Source of the DNA: Gammaproteobacteria bacterium
GTDB taxonomy: Bacteria > Pseudomonadota > Gammaproteobacteria > Pseudomonadales > Azotimanducaceae
Reading direction: 5' to 3'
Length of the DNA stretch: 64,000 nt
Assembly: GCA_028821125.1 (NCBI GenBank)
Contig: JAPPHD010000001.1
Coordinates: 1-64,000 of the forward strand
A model generated the notes under the pieces. The model searched no databases, had not been told where the DNA came from, and saw only the letters and a program-made list of their open reading frames with translations. The translations under genes and the position numbers were made by a program. Positions 39,406-48,440 of this stretch are shown piece by piece. Every line of letters begins with the position of its first letter. Position 1 is the first letter of the stretch.

Positions 39406-39702
39406 CCCGAGCGTATCTTGAGCGAGGGAGGGAGACCGGAGCGAATTTCGGTTCGTTTGAGTTCCGGGCGCTTTTGTTGGCCCATAATTGCTGACCGGTC
39501 GCTCACAGAAGTGGCACCGGAAACTTGAACAACACGTTAAGGCGTCGCCAATCGGCATAGGAGCCCATTGGCATGGCGAAAAGGAAATGGACATCGTCAC
39601 CGCTACCTACGACCACAGGATCGCCTGGTATGAGATCCACGGCGCTGACGCTCGAATGCGGAGCGAAAGCCCAAAGCGCACTACAGTCGCGCAGACATCG
39701 CG

Positions 39703-42700
39703 ATGATGTCTCGCAGGATCTTCGATGGCGGTTCGTTTGTGCGATTGGGCGCAGCGTTGGCTGGCGTTGTGGCCCTGTGTGCGGTTTATGCCGAGGCGCC
39801 CGTGCATCGTACCGGTGAGCAGCCACGGGCCTTCGCCGTCACGAACGGAGAAACGGCGGAAATCCAGGTGCCTTTTTTCCCGTCGGAGAGAGACGAAGTA
39901 CGGCAGGGATTCGTCCGCGTCATCAACCGGAGCGCCGAATCCGGCGAGATACTCGTTCATCCCCAGGAGGACGAAGGGTGGGGCTACCCGCCGCTGACGC
40001 TCGAGATCGCGGGCGGTGAGACGGTGCACTTCAACTCCGACGACCTGGCCATGGGCAATCCGGAGAAGGGCCTGCACGGTTCGGCGAGCCACGGCGACGG
40101 GGACTGGCGGCTCCGGTTCGAAAGCGACCTGGACATCGAGGTGCTTGCCTACATCCGCACCCGGGACGGATTTCTCACCGCCATGCACGATCTCGCCCCG
40201 CGCGAAGGCAACTACCTCCATGTGCCCGTGTTCAACCCGGGCAGGAACGCGCGGCAACGCAGCCTGCTGCGCCTGACCAACCACACGCAGGAGACCCTGG
40301 AGGTCAGCATCGTCGGGATCGACGACAAGGGACGGGTTCCGGGCGAGGGCGTGCGGCTCTCGGTGCCGCCCTACGTATCGCGCACGCTCGACGCGCCGCA
40401 ACTGGAATCCGGCGACCTGGAACTGGACGGCAAGCTGGGCATCGGCGCGGGCAAGTGGCGGCTGCTCATCACCCCGGTGGAGGGCCTCTCGGCCATGAGC
40501 CTGCTGATGAACCCCACGGGACATCTCACCAACCTGTCGACGGGCATCGTAGCCGGGACGCGCTCATTGCCCGAACGTGGCGCGGAAACGGGCTTTTCGC
40601 CACCCCGGTCGATCGACCCCAACGCCGGCCGCAGGCTGAACGTGAATGCGGCGGACATCGACGGCGACGGCGATCTGGACGTTCTTCTTTCCTCGGAAGA
40701 CCCCGGCGTGATCTCCTGGTACGAGAACCTGGGTGACGGTGAGTTTTCCGGACAGAGGATCATTACGACGGATGCTGCGTACGCGGACTCGGTCTCCGCG
40801 GCGGATCTGGACGGTGACGGCGATGTCGATGTGTTCTTCACCGCCCACGGCGACAACGGGTTCGCGTGGCTGGAGAACCGGGGGGACGGCACCTTCGGTC
40901 CGCCGCGCCTCATCTCCCGTCTCGGCGTGAACGTCGGGTCGCCGCAACCCGCCGTGGACCTTGACGGCGACGGAGACCTGGACCTGCTCGTCGTCTGGGA
41001 TGCGGACAACGAAGCGGCCTGGTTCGAAAACCGGGGCGGCGGCAGCTTCTCCGAACGGCGCACGATCTCGAGTCCCGGAAACCCGTTGCATACGGCGCGC
41101 GCGGCGGACCTCGACGGTGACGGCGACCCCGATGTGCTGGTCGGCGCGCACGACGGTGAGGTGACCTGGCACGAAAACCTCGGCGGCGGCTCGTTTGCCG
41201 AGGCGCGCACAATCACGGCCGACCTCATCAGCCATGTCGAGCCGGCGGATCTCGACGGTGACGGTGACCTGGACCTCCTCACCACCTACCGGGGCAGTTT
41301 CCACTTCAACGACGGAAACGTTGCCTGGTACGAAAACCTCGGGGATGCCTCATTCTCGCCACGCCGCCTCATCGCGGCCAACACAAACAGAACCTGGACG
41401 GTTTTTCCCGCGGACCTTGACGGTGACGGCGATCCGGACCTCTACTCGCTCACCGATGAAACGCGTACGCTCATCTGGTTCGAGAATTACGGAGACGGGT
41501 ATTTTTCGAGCGAACGTGTCGTTCAGTCGAATGCCGGAACGCTGCAGTCCGTCGTGGCCGCGGACCTCGACGGCGACGGCAGGCTGGACCTGCTGGTGCC
41601 CCATCGAGGCGGCGTGGCCTGGTATGGGAATCTCGGAATGGTGACCGAGCCCATGGCCGCGCCCGCCAACGTGCGGGTTGTGGAAGGCGTCGGCCAGTTC
41701 TGGGTTACCTGGGAAGACATCGCCGGCGCCGACGATGGCGGTTCGCCGGTTACCGCCTATGTGGCGACGGCCGTGCCGCAGGCCGGAGGCGAGAGCCGGT
41801 CGTGCGCGTCGGACCTCGGCAATGGCTGCACGATCCATGCGCTGGCCCCCGGGGCGGCCTACGAGATCAGCGTCGCGGCGCACAATCGGGCCGGTCAGGG
41901 ACCGCCTTCCGTGGCCGTGACGGGCACGCCGATGTCGGACCCCGGAACGGAGGTGGCATTCTCCGCAGCGCACACCGTTTCCCTGGAAGGCGAAGGCGCC
42001 ATCGACCTGGTCCCCGAAGATCTCGACGGCGATGGCGATCCCGACCTGATCGTCGCCAGCCAGGGGAGCGGCGAACTCGCCTGGTTCGAGAACGTCGACG
42101 GGGCCTTTCCGAACCGGGAGGTCATCGCTCCGTTTACCCGCGCCGCGTTGCTGCACGCCGCGGACCTCGACGGCGACGGGCGCGCCGATGTCCTGGCGGC
42201 TTCCCCGGACGATGACGACATCGCCTGGTATCGCAACCTCGGTGGCGGCGCGTTCTCGGCCCAGGGCGCCATCGTCACCAACGGCTGGGGCGTGGCTTCC
42301 ATCGATACGGCGGACCTGGACGGCGATGGCGATCTTGATGTCGTTGCCGGTTCGGCCTACGACGGCCAACTGGCCTGGCTCGAAAACCTGGGTGGTTCGT
42401 TCTCGCCCCTTGCCCTTGGCGCGCACGCGATCGAGACGCGCGTCGAGTGGATCGGAGCCGCGCACACCGAGGACCTCGATGCGGATGGCGACGTGGACGT
42501 GCTGTACGCCTCCTCTGTCCCGGACGCCCTGGTATGGCGGGCGAATCTCGGAGGGGGCAGGTTCTCCGGCACGCAGTCGATCAACACGCAGGGCGCCAGC
42601 GGGATAAGAACCGCGGATGTGGACGGCGACGGGGACCCGGATGTGGTGATCGCTTCCGAAGTCGACGGCGCGATTGCCTGGTACGAGAACCTGGGTGGCG

Positions 42701-43080
42701 GGGCTTTTTCCGGAAAACGGCTGGTTGAGGTGCTCTGGCTGCATGGCAACGAGAAGGTCTCCGCCCGGATTGTGGATTTCGACGGCGACGGCGATCCGGA
42801 CCTGCTGCACTCGGCACGCTGGGGCCAATCCCTGGGATGGTCCGAGAACCTGGGCAGCGGGCTGTTTTCGGGCCGGCGAAACATCGGCGGCCTGAACGGG
42901 ATCGAGCGCCTCGGTGCCGCGGATGTGGACGGTGACGGCGATCCGGATGCGCTTTATGCCTCGCGGAACCAGGGCGAAATCGGCTGGTATGAAAATCTTG
43001 GCCGCGTGACGGCGACCACCGCAGAACCGGCCAGTGTCGAATCGCCGATAACCGCACGCCATTGGTCGATGGGCAACTGA
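39703..43080 (+). CDS. Secreted FG-GAP/VCBS repeat protein with FN3 domain (3' end formed by IS21 remnant)
   Basis: Signal peptide; many ADLDGDGDxDxL...WYENLGxGxFS repeats; FN3-like APANVRVVEGVGQFWVTW. The C-terminal ~16 aa read through antisense istB. Confidence 0.88.
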   Translation: MMSRRIFDGGSFVRLGAALAGVVALCAVYAEAPVHRTGEQPRAFAVTNGETAEIQVPFFPSERDEVRQGFVRVINRSAESGEILVHPQEDEGWGYPPLTLEIAGGETVHFNSDDLAMGNPEKGLHGSASHGDGDWRLRFESDLDIEVLAYIRTRDGFLTAMHDLAPREGNYLHVPVFNPGRNARQRSLLRLTNHTQETLEVSIVGIDDKGRVPGEGVRLSVPPYVSRTLDAPQLESGDLELDGKLGIGAGKWRLLITPVEGLSAMSLLMNPTGHLTNLSTGIVAGTRSLPERGAETGFSPPRSIDPNAGRRLNVNAADIDGDGDLDVLLSSEDPGVISWYENLGDGEFSGQRIITTDAAYADSVSAADLDGDGDVDVFFTAHGDNGFAWLENRGDGTFGPPRLISRLGVNVGSPQPAVDLDGDGDLDLLVVWDADNEAAWFENRGGGSFSERRTISSPGNPLHTARAADLDGDGDPDVLVGAHDGEVTWHENLGGGSFAEARTITADLISHVEPADLDGDGDLDLLTTYRGSFHFNDGNVAWYENLGDASFSPRRLIAANTNRTWTVFPADLDGDGDPDLYSLTDETRTLIWFENYGDGYFSSERVVQSNAGTLQSVVAADLDGDGRLDLLVPHRGGVAWYGNLGMVTEPMAAPANVRVVEGVGQFWVTWEDIAGADDGGSPVTAYVATAVPQAGGESRSCASDLGNGCTIHALAPGAAYEISVAAHNRAGQGPPSVAVTGTPMSDPGTEVAFSAAHTVSLEGEGAIDLVPEDLDGDGDPDLIVASQGSGELAWFENVDGAFPNREVIAPFTRAALLHAADLDGDGRADVLAASPDDDDIAWYRNLGGGAFSAQGAIVTNGWGVASIDTADLDGDGDLDVVAGSAYDGQLAWLENLGGSFSPLALGAHAIETRVEWIGAAHTEDLDADGDVDVLYASSVPDALVWRANLGGGRFSGTQSINTQGASGIRTADVDGDGDPDVVIASEVDGAIAWYENLGGGAFSGKRLVEVLWLHGNEKVSARIVDFDGDGDPDLLHSARWGQSLGWSENLGSGLFSGRRNIGGLNGIERLGAADVDGDGDPDALYASRNQGEIGWYENLGRVTATTAEPASVESPITARHWSMGN

Positions 43081-43157
43081 CTGGTGGCGACGGTGGAACG
43101 CTTGCCGAGCGCAATGGCGTCGTGGTGTCCCTGGCGGTCTGGGAGGTCGAGGCGCAT
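43028..43157 (-). pseudogene. IS21 istB fragment (truncated)
   Basis: Minus-strand [40 protein letters not shown] is IstB-like; about 63 bp are ~95% identical (inverted) to 47390-47452. Confidence 0.7.
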
Positions 43158-43221
43158 GCCCTATCGGGCGGAATCGGAACGAGCGCTCAGGGAGACTGAA
43201 TAGGACTGGACTTCAGCACTT

Positions 43222-43607
43222 GGGAATCGAGAGTCTCTGGCCTTCCCATCTTCGAACGGGTGAACCTCGGACACCAGGGAGTGCATGAAAACCGCGCGGT
43301 GAAACGGCGATTCGAGACCGCGATAGATTTCATATCCACGAGATAGGGTGCCAAGGACGGCCTCGGGAGCGACAAACTCGATAGCGCCGACCCGATTGGG
43401 CCGCGTCTTGAAACTCCCTGGCGATTTTTCCGGACGACCGGCGAGCACGGTCGCGTGCCGATTGCGCAGCGAGTCGAACAGATCGCTCGCGGAAAGGGGC
43501 AGGCGACGCATCTCCGACGCATCGGAAACGACTTTCCAGACACCGAGGATGTCGTGTGCATCGCTTGGCCTGTGCTCGGGAATACGTCCTCCGAAAACGA
43601 TGTCGGA
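43222..43607 (-). pseudogene. Fic/DOC family gene fragment
   Basis: SDIVFGGRIPEHRPSDAHDILGVWKVVSDASEMRRLPLSASDLFDSLRNRHATVLAGRPEKSPGSFKTRPNRVGAIEFVAPEAVLGTLSRGYEIYRGLESPFHRAVFMHSLVSEVHPFEDGKARD; ends at a degenerate Fic motif. Confidence 0.65.
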
Positions 43608-43672
43608 CCCCGGATCGCGGCCAGCGCCACCTTCGCCTTGAATTCGGCGGAATACTGTCTCCTTTTTGCCAT
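43607..43672 (-). pseudogene. IS3-family OrfA N-terminal fragment
   Basis: MAKRRQYSAEFKAKVALAAIRG, a classic IS3 orfA start, then fused to the Fic fragment. Confidence 0.65.
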
Positions 43673-43970
43673 GTCGATTGCCTTCTGCGGCTAATCGACC
43701 ACCTGAGCGCGTTGTTCAAAAATCGGGGACCACTTCTACGTGGGCAAGCGCGAATTCGCAAACCTCGCGGGGTGCCTCGGTGCACTCGGCGGCCCAGTCC
43801 CGAAAGCTGGAGCGAAACCCGCAACGGTCAATCGGTTTTGCAGTTAACGGCACAGATGGCTAAGGTTGAAGTAACAGACCCATCACCTTTGAAGGTGAAA
43901 CAGGAATTTAGTAAGTGGCTCAGATGGCGGGTTGCACCGCGACAATCTCGATCGATCATGTTGGGGTCAG

Positions 43971-44474
43971 ATGGCCGACCAGGAACCGCGCCGCCAGAAC
44001 TTGTTGACACCGACCCTCGCGCCTGAATCGGCGGTGGCGCCGCTTTATTCGGTCGGCTGCGCATTCGTCATGGCGCTGAGCGGGCCCGTGGCTGTCGGCA
44101 TAATCATGGCGATCAATGCGAAGCGCTTGGGACGGCTTGGTCGGGACGCCTGGATATTCGTCGCCATTGCGGTAGCGACGGTCACTCTGATGTTCGTCAT
44201 CGTCAACTCTCCGGATCTGTTCACCATTGAGGGTCAACGCGAAGGATCGGGTACTGTAGGACGATACGCGCTTCACGGCGCCGGGCTCCTTATACTGGCG
44301 CTGGTCTATCTGAGGTATCGACCGTACTACCGGGCAATGGCCGTATCGGGACTTGATTCGCCACGGCCATGGAAGATCGGCACGCTGGTGTTTGTTCTCG
44401 GTGGGGCCGCGCAAATTGTCGTGTTGGTCCTGCTTTTCGTCCTGCGTAGAGGCCTGGGATTCGACGCGGCGTGA
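43971..44474 (+). CDS. Small integral membrane protein (about 4 TM)
   Basis: MADQEPRRQNLL...LYSVGCAFVMALSGPVAVGIIMAI, AWIFVAIAVATVTLMFVIV, GAGLLILALVYLRY, GTLVFVLGGAAQIVVLVLLFVL. First gene of a tight cluster. Confidence 0.7.
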   Translation: MADQEPRRQNLLTPTLAPESAVAPLYSVGCAFVMALSGPVAVGIIMAINAKRLGRLGRDAWIFVAIAVATVTLMFVIVNSPDLFTIEGQREGSGTVGRYALHGAGLLILALVYLRYRPYYRAMAVSGLDSPRPWKIGTLVFVLGGAAQIVVLVLLFVLRRGLGFDAA

Positions 44475-44542
44475 GCCGTGCGCAATTGATGCGATGACCC
44501 GGCACTCTCGCAATCCCGGTATTCGGATCGTATGCAAGACCC

Positions 44543-45430
44543 ATGACGGAAAAGTCTGACGAGCGGTCACTGGAGTCTGCTATCGGTCGCGCCCGGATGC
44601 TGCTCGACCGTAGGCGGGTCGATGAAGCGCGCGATCTGATTGCGTCGGAACTGCGGTCGTTCCCGGAGCATCCCGACCTGCTCCACCTGGCGGGATTCAT
44701 TGAGTTTCTGGATGAGAACAATGACCGCGCACGCGAGGTGCTGGAGCAGGTCTTGGCGGTCGACCCCGAACATGAGGGCGCTCGGGTCGTGCTCTATCAG
44801 GTTTGCCAGGACGACCGGCGGTTCGCCGAGGCGGAGCAGGTGTTGCTGTCGTTGCTCAGGGATTTCCCGCGAGATCCGGACTACTGCGCCTGGTATGCGT
44901 TGCTGATGATCGCGACCGGGCACTTCGACAAGGCGCTCAAGTTGGCCGATGAGGCCGTGCGCCTGGATCCCGAAAACGAGGACGCGTTGATTGCATCGGC
45001 CACGTGTGCAGTGGTGCTGCGGCGCGGGTCGGAACCGCGCGACAGGGTAAGCGAACTCGTTCGACAATACCCGGAATCCGCGAGCACGCTGGCGATGCTG
45101 GTCGCGGCCCTTGCGGAACAGGGAAAACAACGGGAGGCTCTGCAGATCGCCCAGGAGCTTCTGCTGGCGGATCCGTCCGACGAAGATCGGGTAGAGATGT
45201 GCATAGAACTTCGCATCGCAACTCATTGGAGCATGCTGCCTCTCTGGCCGATGGTCCGGTATGGCTGGCTGGGATCGGCTGCAGTCTGGATCGTGTTCGT
45301 GGCGTACGCCGTATTTGCCGTGCCGCACTTGTCAGAAGCGCTCGCGCTGGCCTGCCTGGCGTTGATCCTGGCCTACGTGGTCTATAGCTGGGTCTATCCT
45401 GGGATTCTGCGACGCTTGCTCAGTCGGTGA
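44543..45430 (+). CDS. TPR-repeat protein with C-terminal TM hairpin
   Basis: Helical TPR-like repeats; LGSAAVWIVFVAYAVFAV and ALALACLALILAYVVYSWVYPG TM segments at the end. Confidence 0.75.
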   Translation: MTEKSDERSLESAIGRARMLLDRRRVDEARDLIASELRSFPEHPDLLHLAGFIEFLDENNDRAREVLEQVLAVDPEHEGARVVLYQVCQDDRRFAEAEQVLLSLLRDFPRDPDYCAWYALLMIATGHFDKALKLADEAVRLDPENEDALIASATCAVVLRRGSEPRDRVSELVRQYPESASTLAMLVAALAEQGKQREALQIAQELLLADPSDEDRVEMCIELRIATHWSMLPLWPMVRYGWLGSAAVWIVFVAYAVFAVPHLSEALALACLALILAYVVYSWVYPGILRRLLSR

Positions 45431-45434
45431 CACG

Positions 45435-46658
45435 ATGGACGGGGATCTGGAACTGATGCGGAGCGAACTGGTTCGTAAACCGTTCGATCGGGAGTTGAGG
45501 TTCGAGTTCGCCGACAGGCTCCTGAATCTGGAGCGATACACCGAGGCGCTGGAACAGTATCTGTTGCTGGTCGACATGATGGATACGGCAGAGCCCCTAT
45601 TGGGAGTCGCCAGGTGTCAGGTGGGGCTCCACCAGGAAGGAGAAGCCGTGCAGGCTTATGAGCAGGCGCGCCGGCTTGGTGATTTCACCCCTGTCCAGGA
45701 ACTGGAATCCCTGTCGCGGGAACGTGGCGGCGCACGGCCACTCCGGGCCGTCGAGAAGGAATCGGCCGAGATCATCGAACTTCGGCGCCCGGAAAGGGAG
45801 GGCGTCGGATTCGACGACCTGACGGGAATGGATGACCTCAAGCGGACGCTGCGCATTCAAATCATCGAACCCTTTCTCCGCCCCGGTCTCTTCCAACGCT
45901 TCAAGAAAGATCCGGGTGGGGGTGTCCTGCTGTACGGACCCCCCGGATGCGGCAAGACGATGACGGCGCGAGCGGTGGCCGGAGAATGCAGTGCGAACTT
46001 CATCTCGATCGGTGTCAGCGACGTGCTGAGCATGTGGAGGGGTGCAAGCGAAGAGAATCTGGCGTCTATGTTCGAAAAAGCCCGAGCCAATAGGCCTTGC
46101 GTGCTGTTCTTCGATGAACTGGACGCCTTGGCCTATTCGCGCTCGAAAGCCGGTTCCGACGGCACCCGCACACTCGTCAACGAGTTCCTGGCTCAATTGG
46201 ACGGTTTCGGCAGCGATAATCGCGATGTGCTGATTCTCGCGGCCACGAACATGCCATGGGACGTCGATCCCGCCGTCAAGCGGCCAGGGCGTTTGTCGAA
46301 ACAGATTTTCGTTCCGCCGCCGGACTTGCGTGCTCGCGCCGCCATGTTCGAGGCGAAGCTCAACGACGTTTCGATCGACCGAATCGACTATTCGGCGTTG
46401 GCGAGCGCGTCGGAGCACTTTTCCGGTGCGGACATCGACGGGGTGATCGACGCCGCTAAAGATCTGGTGATCGGCGACATCATAGAGTCGGGCTCCGACC
46501 GACGGATGCAGCAACAAGACCTGGAACGGAGCCTGGAATCGGCGGCGCCAACGACCATGGACTGGCTGCGAACGGCCCGCAATCTGGTCAAATACGCCGG
46601 CGCGGATGCGAGCTACCGGGATGTGGAGAAATTCCTGAGGAAGGTCAAGTTCGTATGA
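45435..46658 (+). CDS. TPR-AAA+ ATPase (classical AAA, Cdc48/katanin-like)
   Basis: GVGFDDLTGMDDLKRTLRIQIIEPFLRP, Walker A GPPGCGKT, Walker B VLFFDELDAL, AATNMPWDVDPAVKRPGRLSKQIFVPPPD (SRH). Confidence 0.88.
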   Translation: MDGDLELMRSELVRKPFDRELRFEFADRLLNLERYTEALEQYLLLVDMMDTAEPLLGVARCQVGLHQEGEAVQAYEQARRLGDFTPVQELESLSRERGGARPLRAVEKESAEIIELRRPEREGVGFDDLTGMDDLKRTLRIQIIEPFLRPGLFQRFKKDPGGGVLLYGPPGCGKTMTARAVAGECSANFISIGVSDVLSMWRGASEENLASMFEKARANRPCVLFFDELDALAYSRSKAGSDGTRTLVNEFLAQLDGFGSDNRDVLILAATNMPWDVDPAVKRPGRLSKQIFVPPPDLRARAAMFEAKLNDVSIDRIDYSALASASEHFSGADIDGVIDAAKDLVIGDIIESGSDRRMQQQDLERSLESAAPTTMDWLRTARNLVKYAGADASYRDVEKFLRKVKFV

Positions 46659-46915
46659 GCGTTGTGAGACCACAAGCAAGGCGTTCAATCACCCGGTAGA
46701 GCATATTGTCGCCAATTGCGCCCGGCGGGAGAGTGGCGCAAGCGGGTGCTCAACAGTGCGTCAGTCGTGTGCGTGCAGCGTGTGTGGATCACCACGTGCG
46801 CGTTTAGCAGACAAGGCGAGGCCCGGCCAACTAACTGATCAAGTGACATTTTTGATGATAGCCAACTTGCGGTAGCGGGGAAGGACAGCCCGCCAAGCAC
46901 AATGGCGCTGGCGCG

Positions 46916-47341
46916 ATGCTGGCTTGGGAACAAAGCATCTCGAAGGAGGGGTTCAGCCGCGAGGCTGGAATTCAGACGCGGATTTTAGCGCCCGCAAGGT
47001 CGGTCAGCGCCCTTCGCGACAGGCATCAGAAGCCCCGCGAATCGCTTGCCGAGGCCGTCTCAAGTGCCAGTGTCACCAACCTCGACGATACGATAAGCGC
47101 CGCGATGGAAATGACCGGCCTCATCGACGGACTCTCCAAGCGTGGCATCGACGACATCCAACGTCACTTGCAACTGACCCTGGACGACGAGCGGGTATTC
47201 CGCGCCGCGCTACAGAGCGTGCGGCGGGCTGGCCTGAGTGCCTCTGGAAGGGCCGAAGAGCAACGTCGCTCAAGGGTGGCGGACCGGCTGTCTCGAGACA
47301 CCGGGCTGCCGCAGAGCGACCTTTTGAATCTCGACGTTTGA
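46916..47341 (+). CDS. Hypothetical protein
   Basis: Uninterrupted 141-aa ORF; no family recognised. Confidence 0.35.
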   Translation: MLAWEQSISKEGFSREAGIQTRILAPARSVSALRDRHQKPRESLAEAVSSASVTNLDDTISAAMEMTGLIDGLSKRGIDDIQRHLQLTLDDERVFRAALQSVRRAGLSASGRAEEQRRSRVADRLSRDTGLPQSDLLNLDV

Positions 47342-47388
47342 GTGCCTGGTCCGGCGGTCGCGTCGCTACCGACCGTTTGGTCTGAGCG

Positions 47389-47559
47389 AGCGCCACCAGT
47401 CAGTTGCCCATCGACCAATGGCATGCGGTTATCGGCGATCCGATACTGGCCGATGCCATCCTGGATCGGCTGGTACACAACGCTTACAAAATCAATCTGA
47501 GAGGAGAATCCATGCGAAAACGTCAGGCAAAGTTGACGGGCGCCGCCCGTTCCGAGTAA
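47389..47559 (+). pseudogene. IS21 istB C-terminal fragment
   Basis: [56 protein letters not shown] is the IstB C-terminus. Confidence 0.85.
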
Positions 47560-47587
47560 CAATGCAAACTCCGCGTCGCCATGCTCC

Positions 47588-47665
47588 AGCGGGTGGCAGC
47601 CTTGCTCCGGTTCGGCTGGCAGGCTTCAGATGGAATCGGTGGCAGACTTCGGCGGTTTACGCACC
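47588..47665. repeat. IS21-type multiple terminal repeats (right end)
   Basis: Three imperfect ~24-bp units: GGTGGCAGCCTTGCTCCGGTTCG / GCTGGCAGGCTTCAGATGGAATC / GGTGGCAGACTTCGGCGGTTTACGC. Confidence 0.6.
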
Positions 47666-47784
47666 CGCTAAAGTACGACTGATCGCCCCGGGAGTAAAAT
47701 CTGGAGCATGGCGATACAATCATTAAGTTGCGATTTCCGGGCAACAACAGCCGACATCAGTCGTTTGACTAAGGAGCACTGTCT

Positions 47785-48180
47785 ATGACTATCCCTATTA
47801 CGGCAATTTACGCGGGCTTGCTCGTCATCGTTCTCGTTTCGCTCACTACCCGGGTCGGCCTAACACGCGTCAAAACTGGCATTTCAATACTCGACGGGGG
47901 CAGTGACAAGGTCGCTGTGGAAATGCGTCGACATGGGAACTTTGTAGAGCACGTTCCGATGTTGTTATTGTTGATGGCCGTTGTGGAAGTCAATGGTGGC
48001 AATCCGGCCTTCCTTCATGTTGTAGGCATCGTGCTTGTGCTTTGTCGCGTCTTGCATCCGCTAGGGCTGCGCCATGATCGCGTGCAAACCCCACTACGTG
48101 TGATCGGCGCGGCCGGAACGTCCTTTGTCACCATTGCTCTTGGGTCGGTAGCGATTTGGCAAGGCGTTCAAATGCTCTAG
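47785..48180 (+). CDS. MAPEG family membrane protein
   Basis: Four TM; RVGLTRVKTGISILDGGSDKVAVEMRRHGNFVEHVPMLLLLMAVVEVNGG. Confidence 0.85.
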   Translation: MTIPITAIYAGLLVIVLVSLTTRVGLTRVKTGISILDGGSDKVAVEMRRHGNFVEHVPMLLLLMAVVEVNGGNPAFLHVVGIVLVLCRVLHPLGLRHDRVQTPLRVIGAAGTSFVTIALGSVAIWQGVQML

Positions 48181-48440
48181 GGCGTACCAGGCAGCGGGTT
48201 AGCCAACACCCACGAAGCGAGTCATTGAGTTGACACCGCGGGTGAGGACGCTGTTCGCGGATCGGCCGCTACGTTCCGACCTCGACCGCACCCGAACTTC
48301 GCCACTGAATTAAGCGGCGAAAGTCCAGAACGGCCTGGTTTGCCCGCTTACGGGCCCAAAAATCCACCCGTCATCAACCACCATCCAGTCGGTGCACCGC
48401 GTGTGTCCGAGAAATCCGCCAAGAATCCTCGCAATGGCCG

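Noticed and set aside
40640-43000. Regular ~140-bp spaced gacggcgacgg motifs, considered as a CRISPR-like or tandem array
   Set aside because: They encode the DGDGD Ca-binding loops of FG-GAP blades; spacing is in-frame protein repetition with diverged intervening coding sequence.
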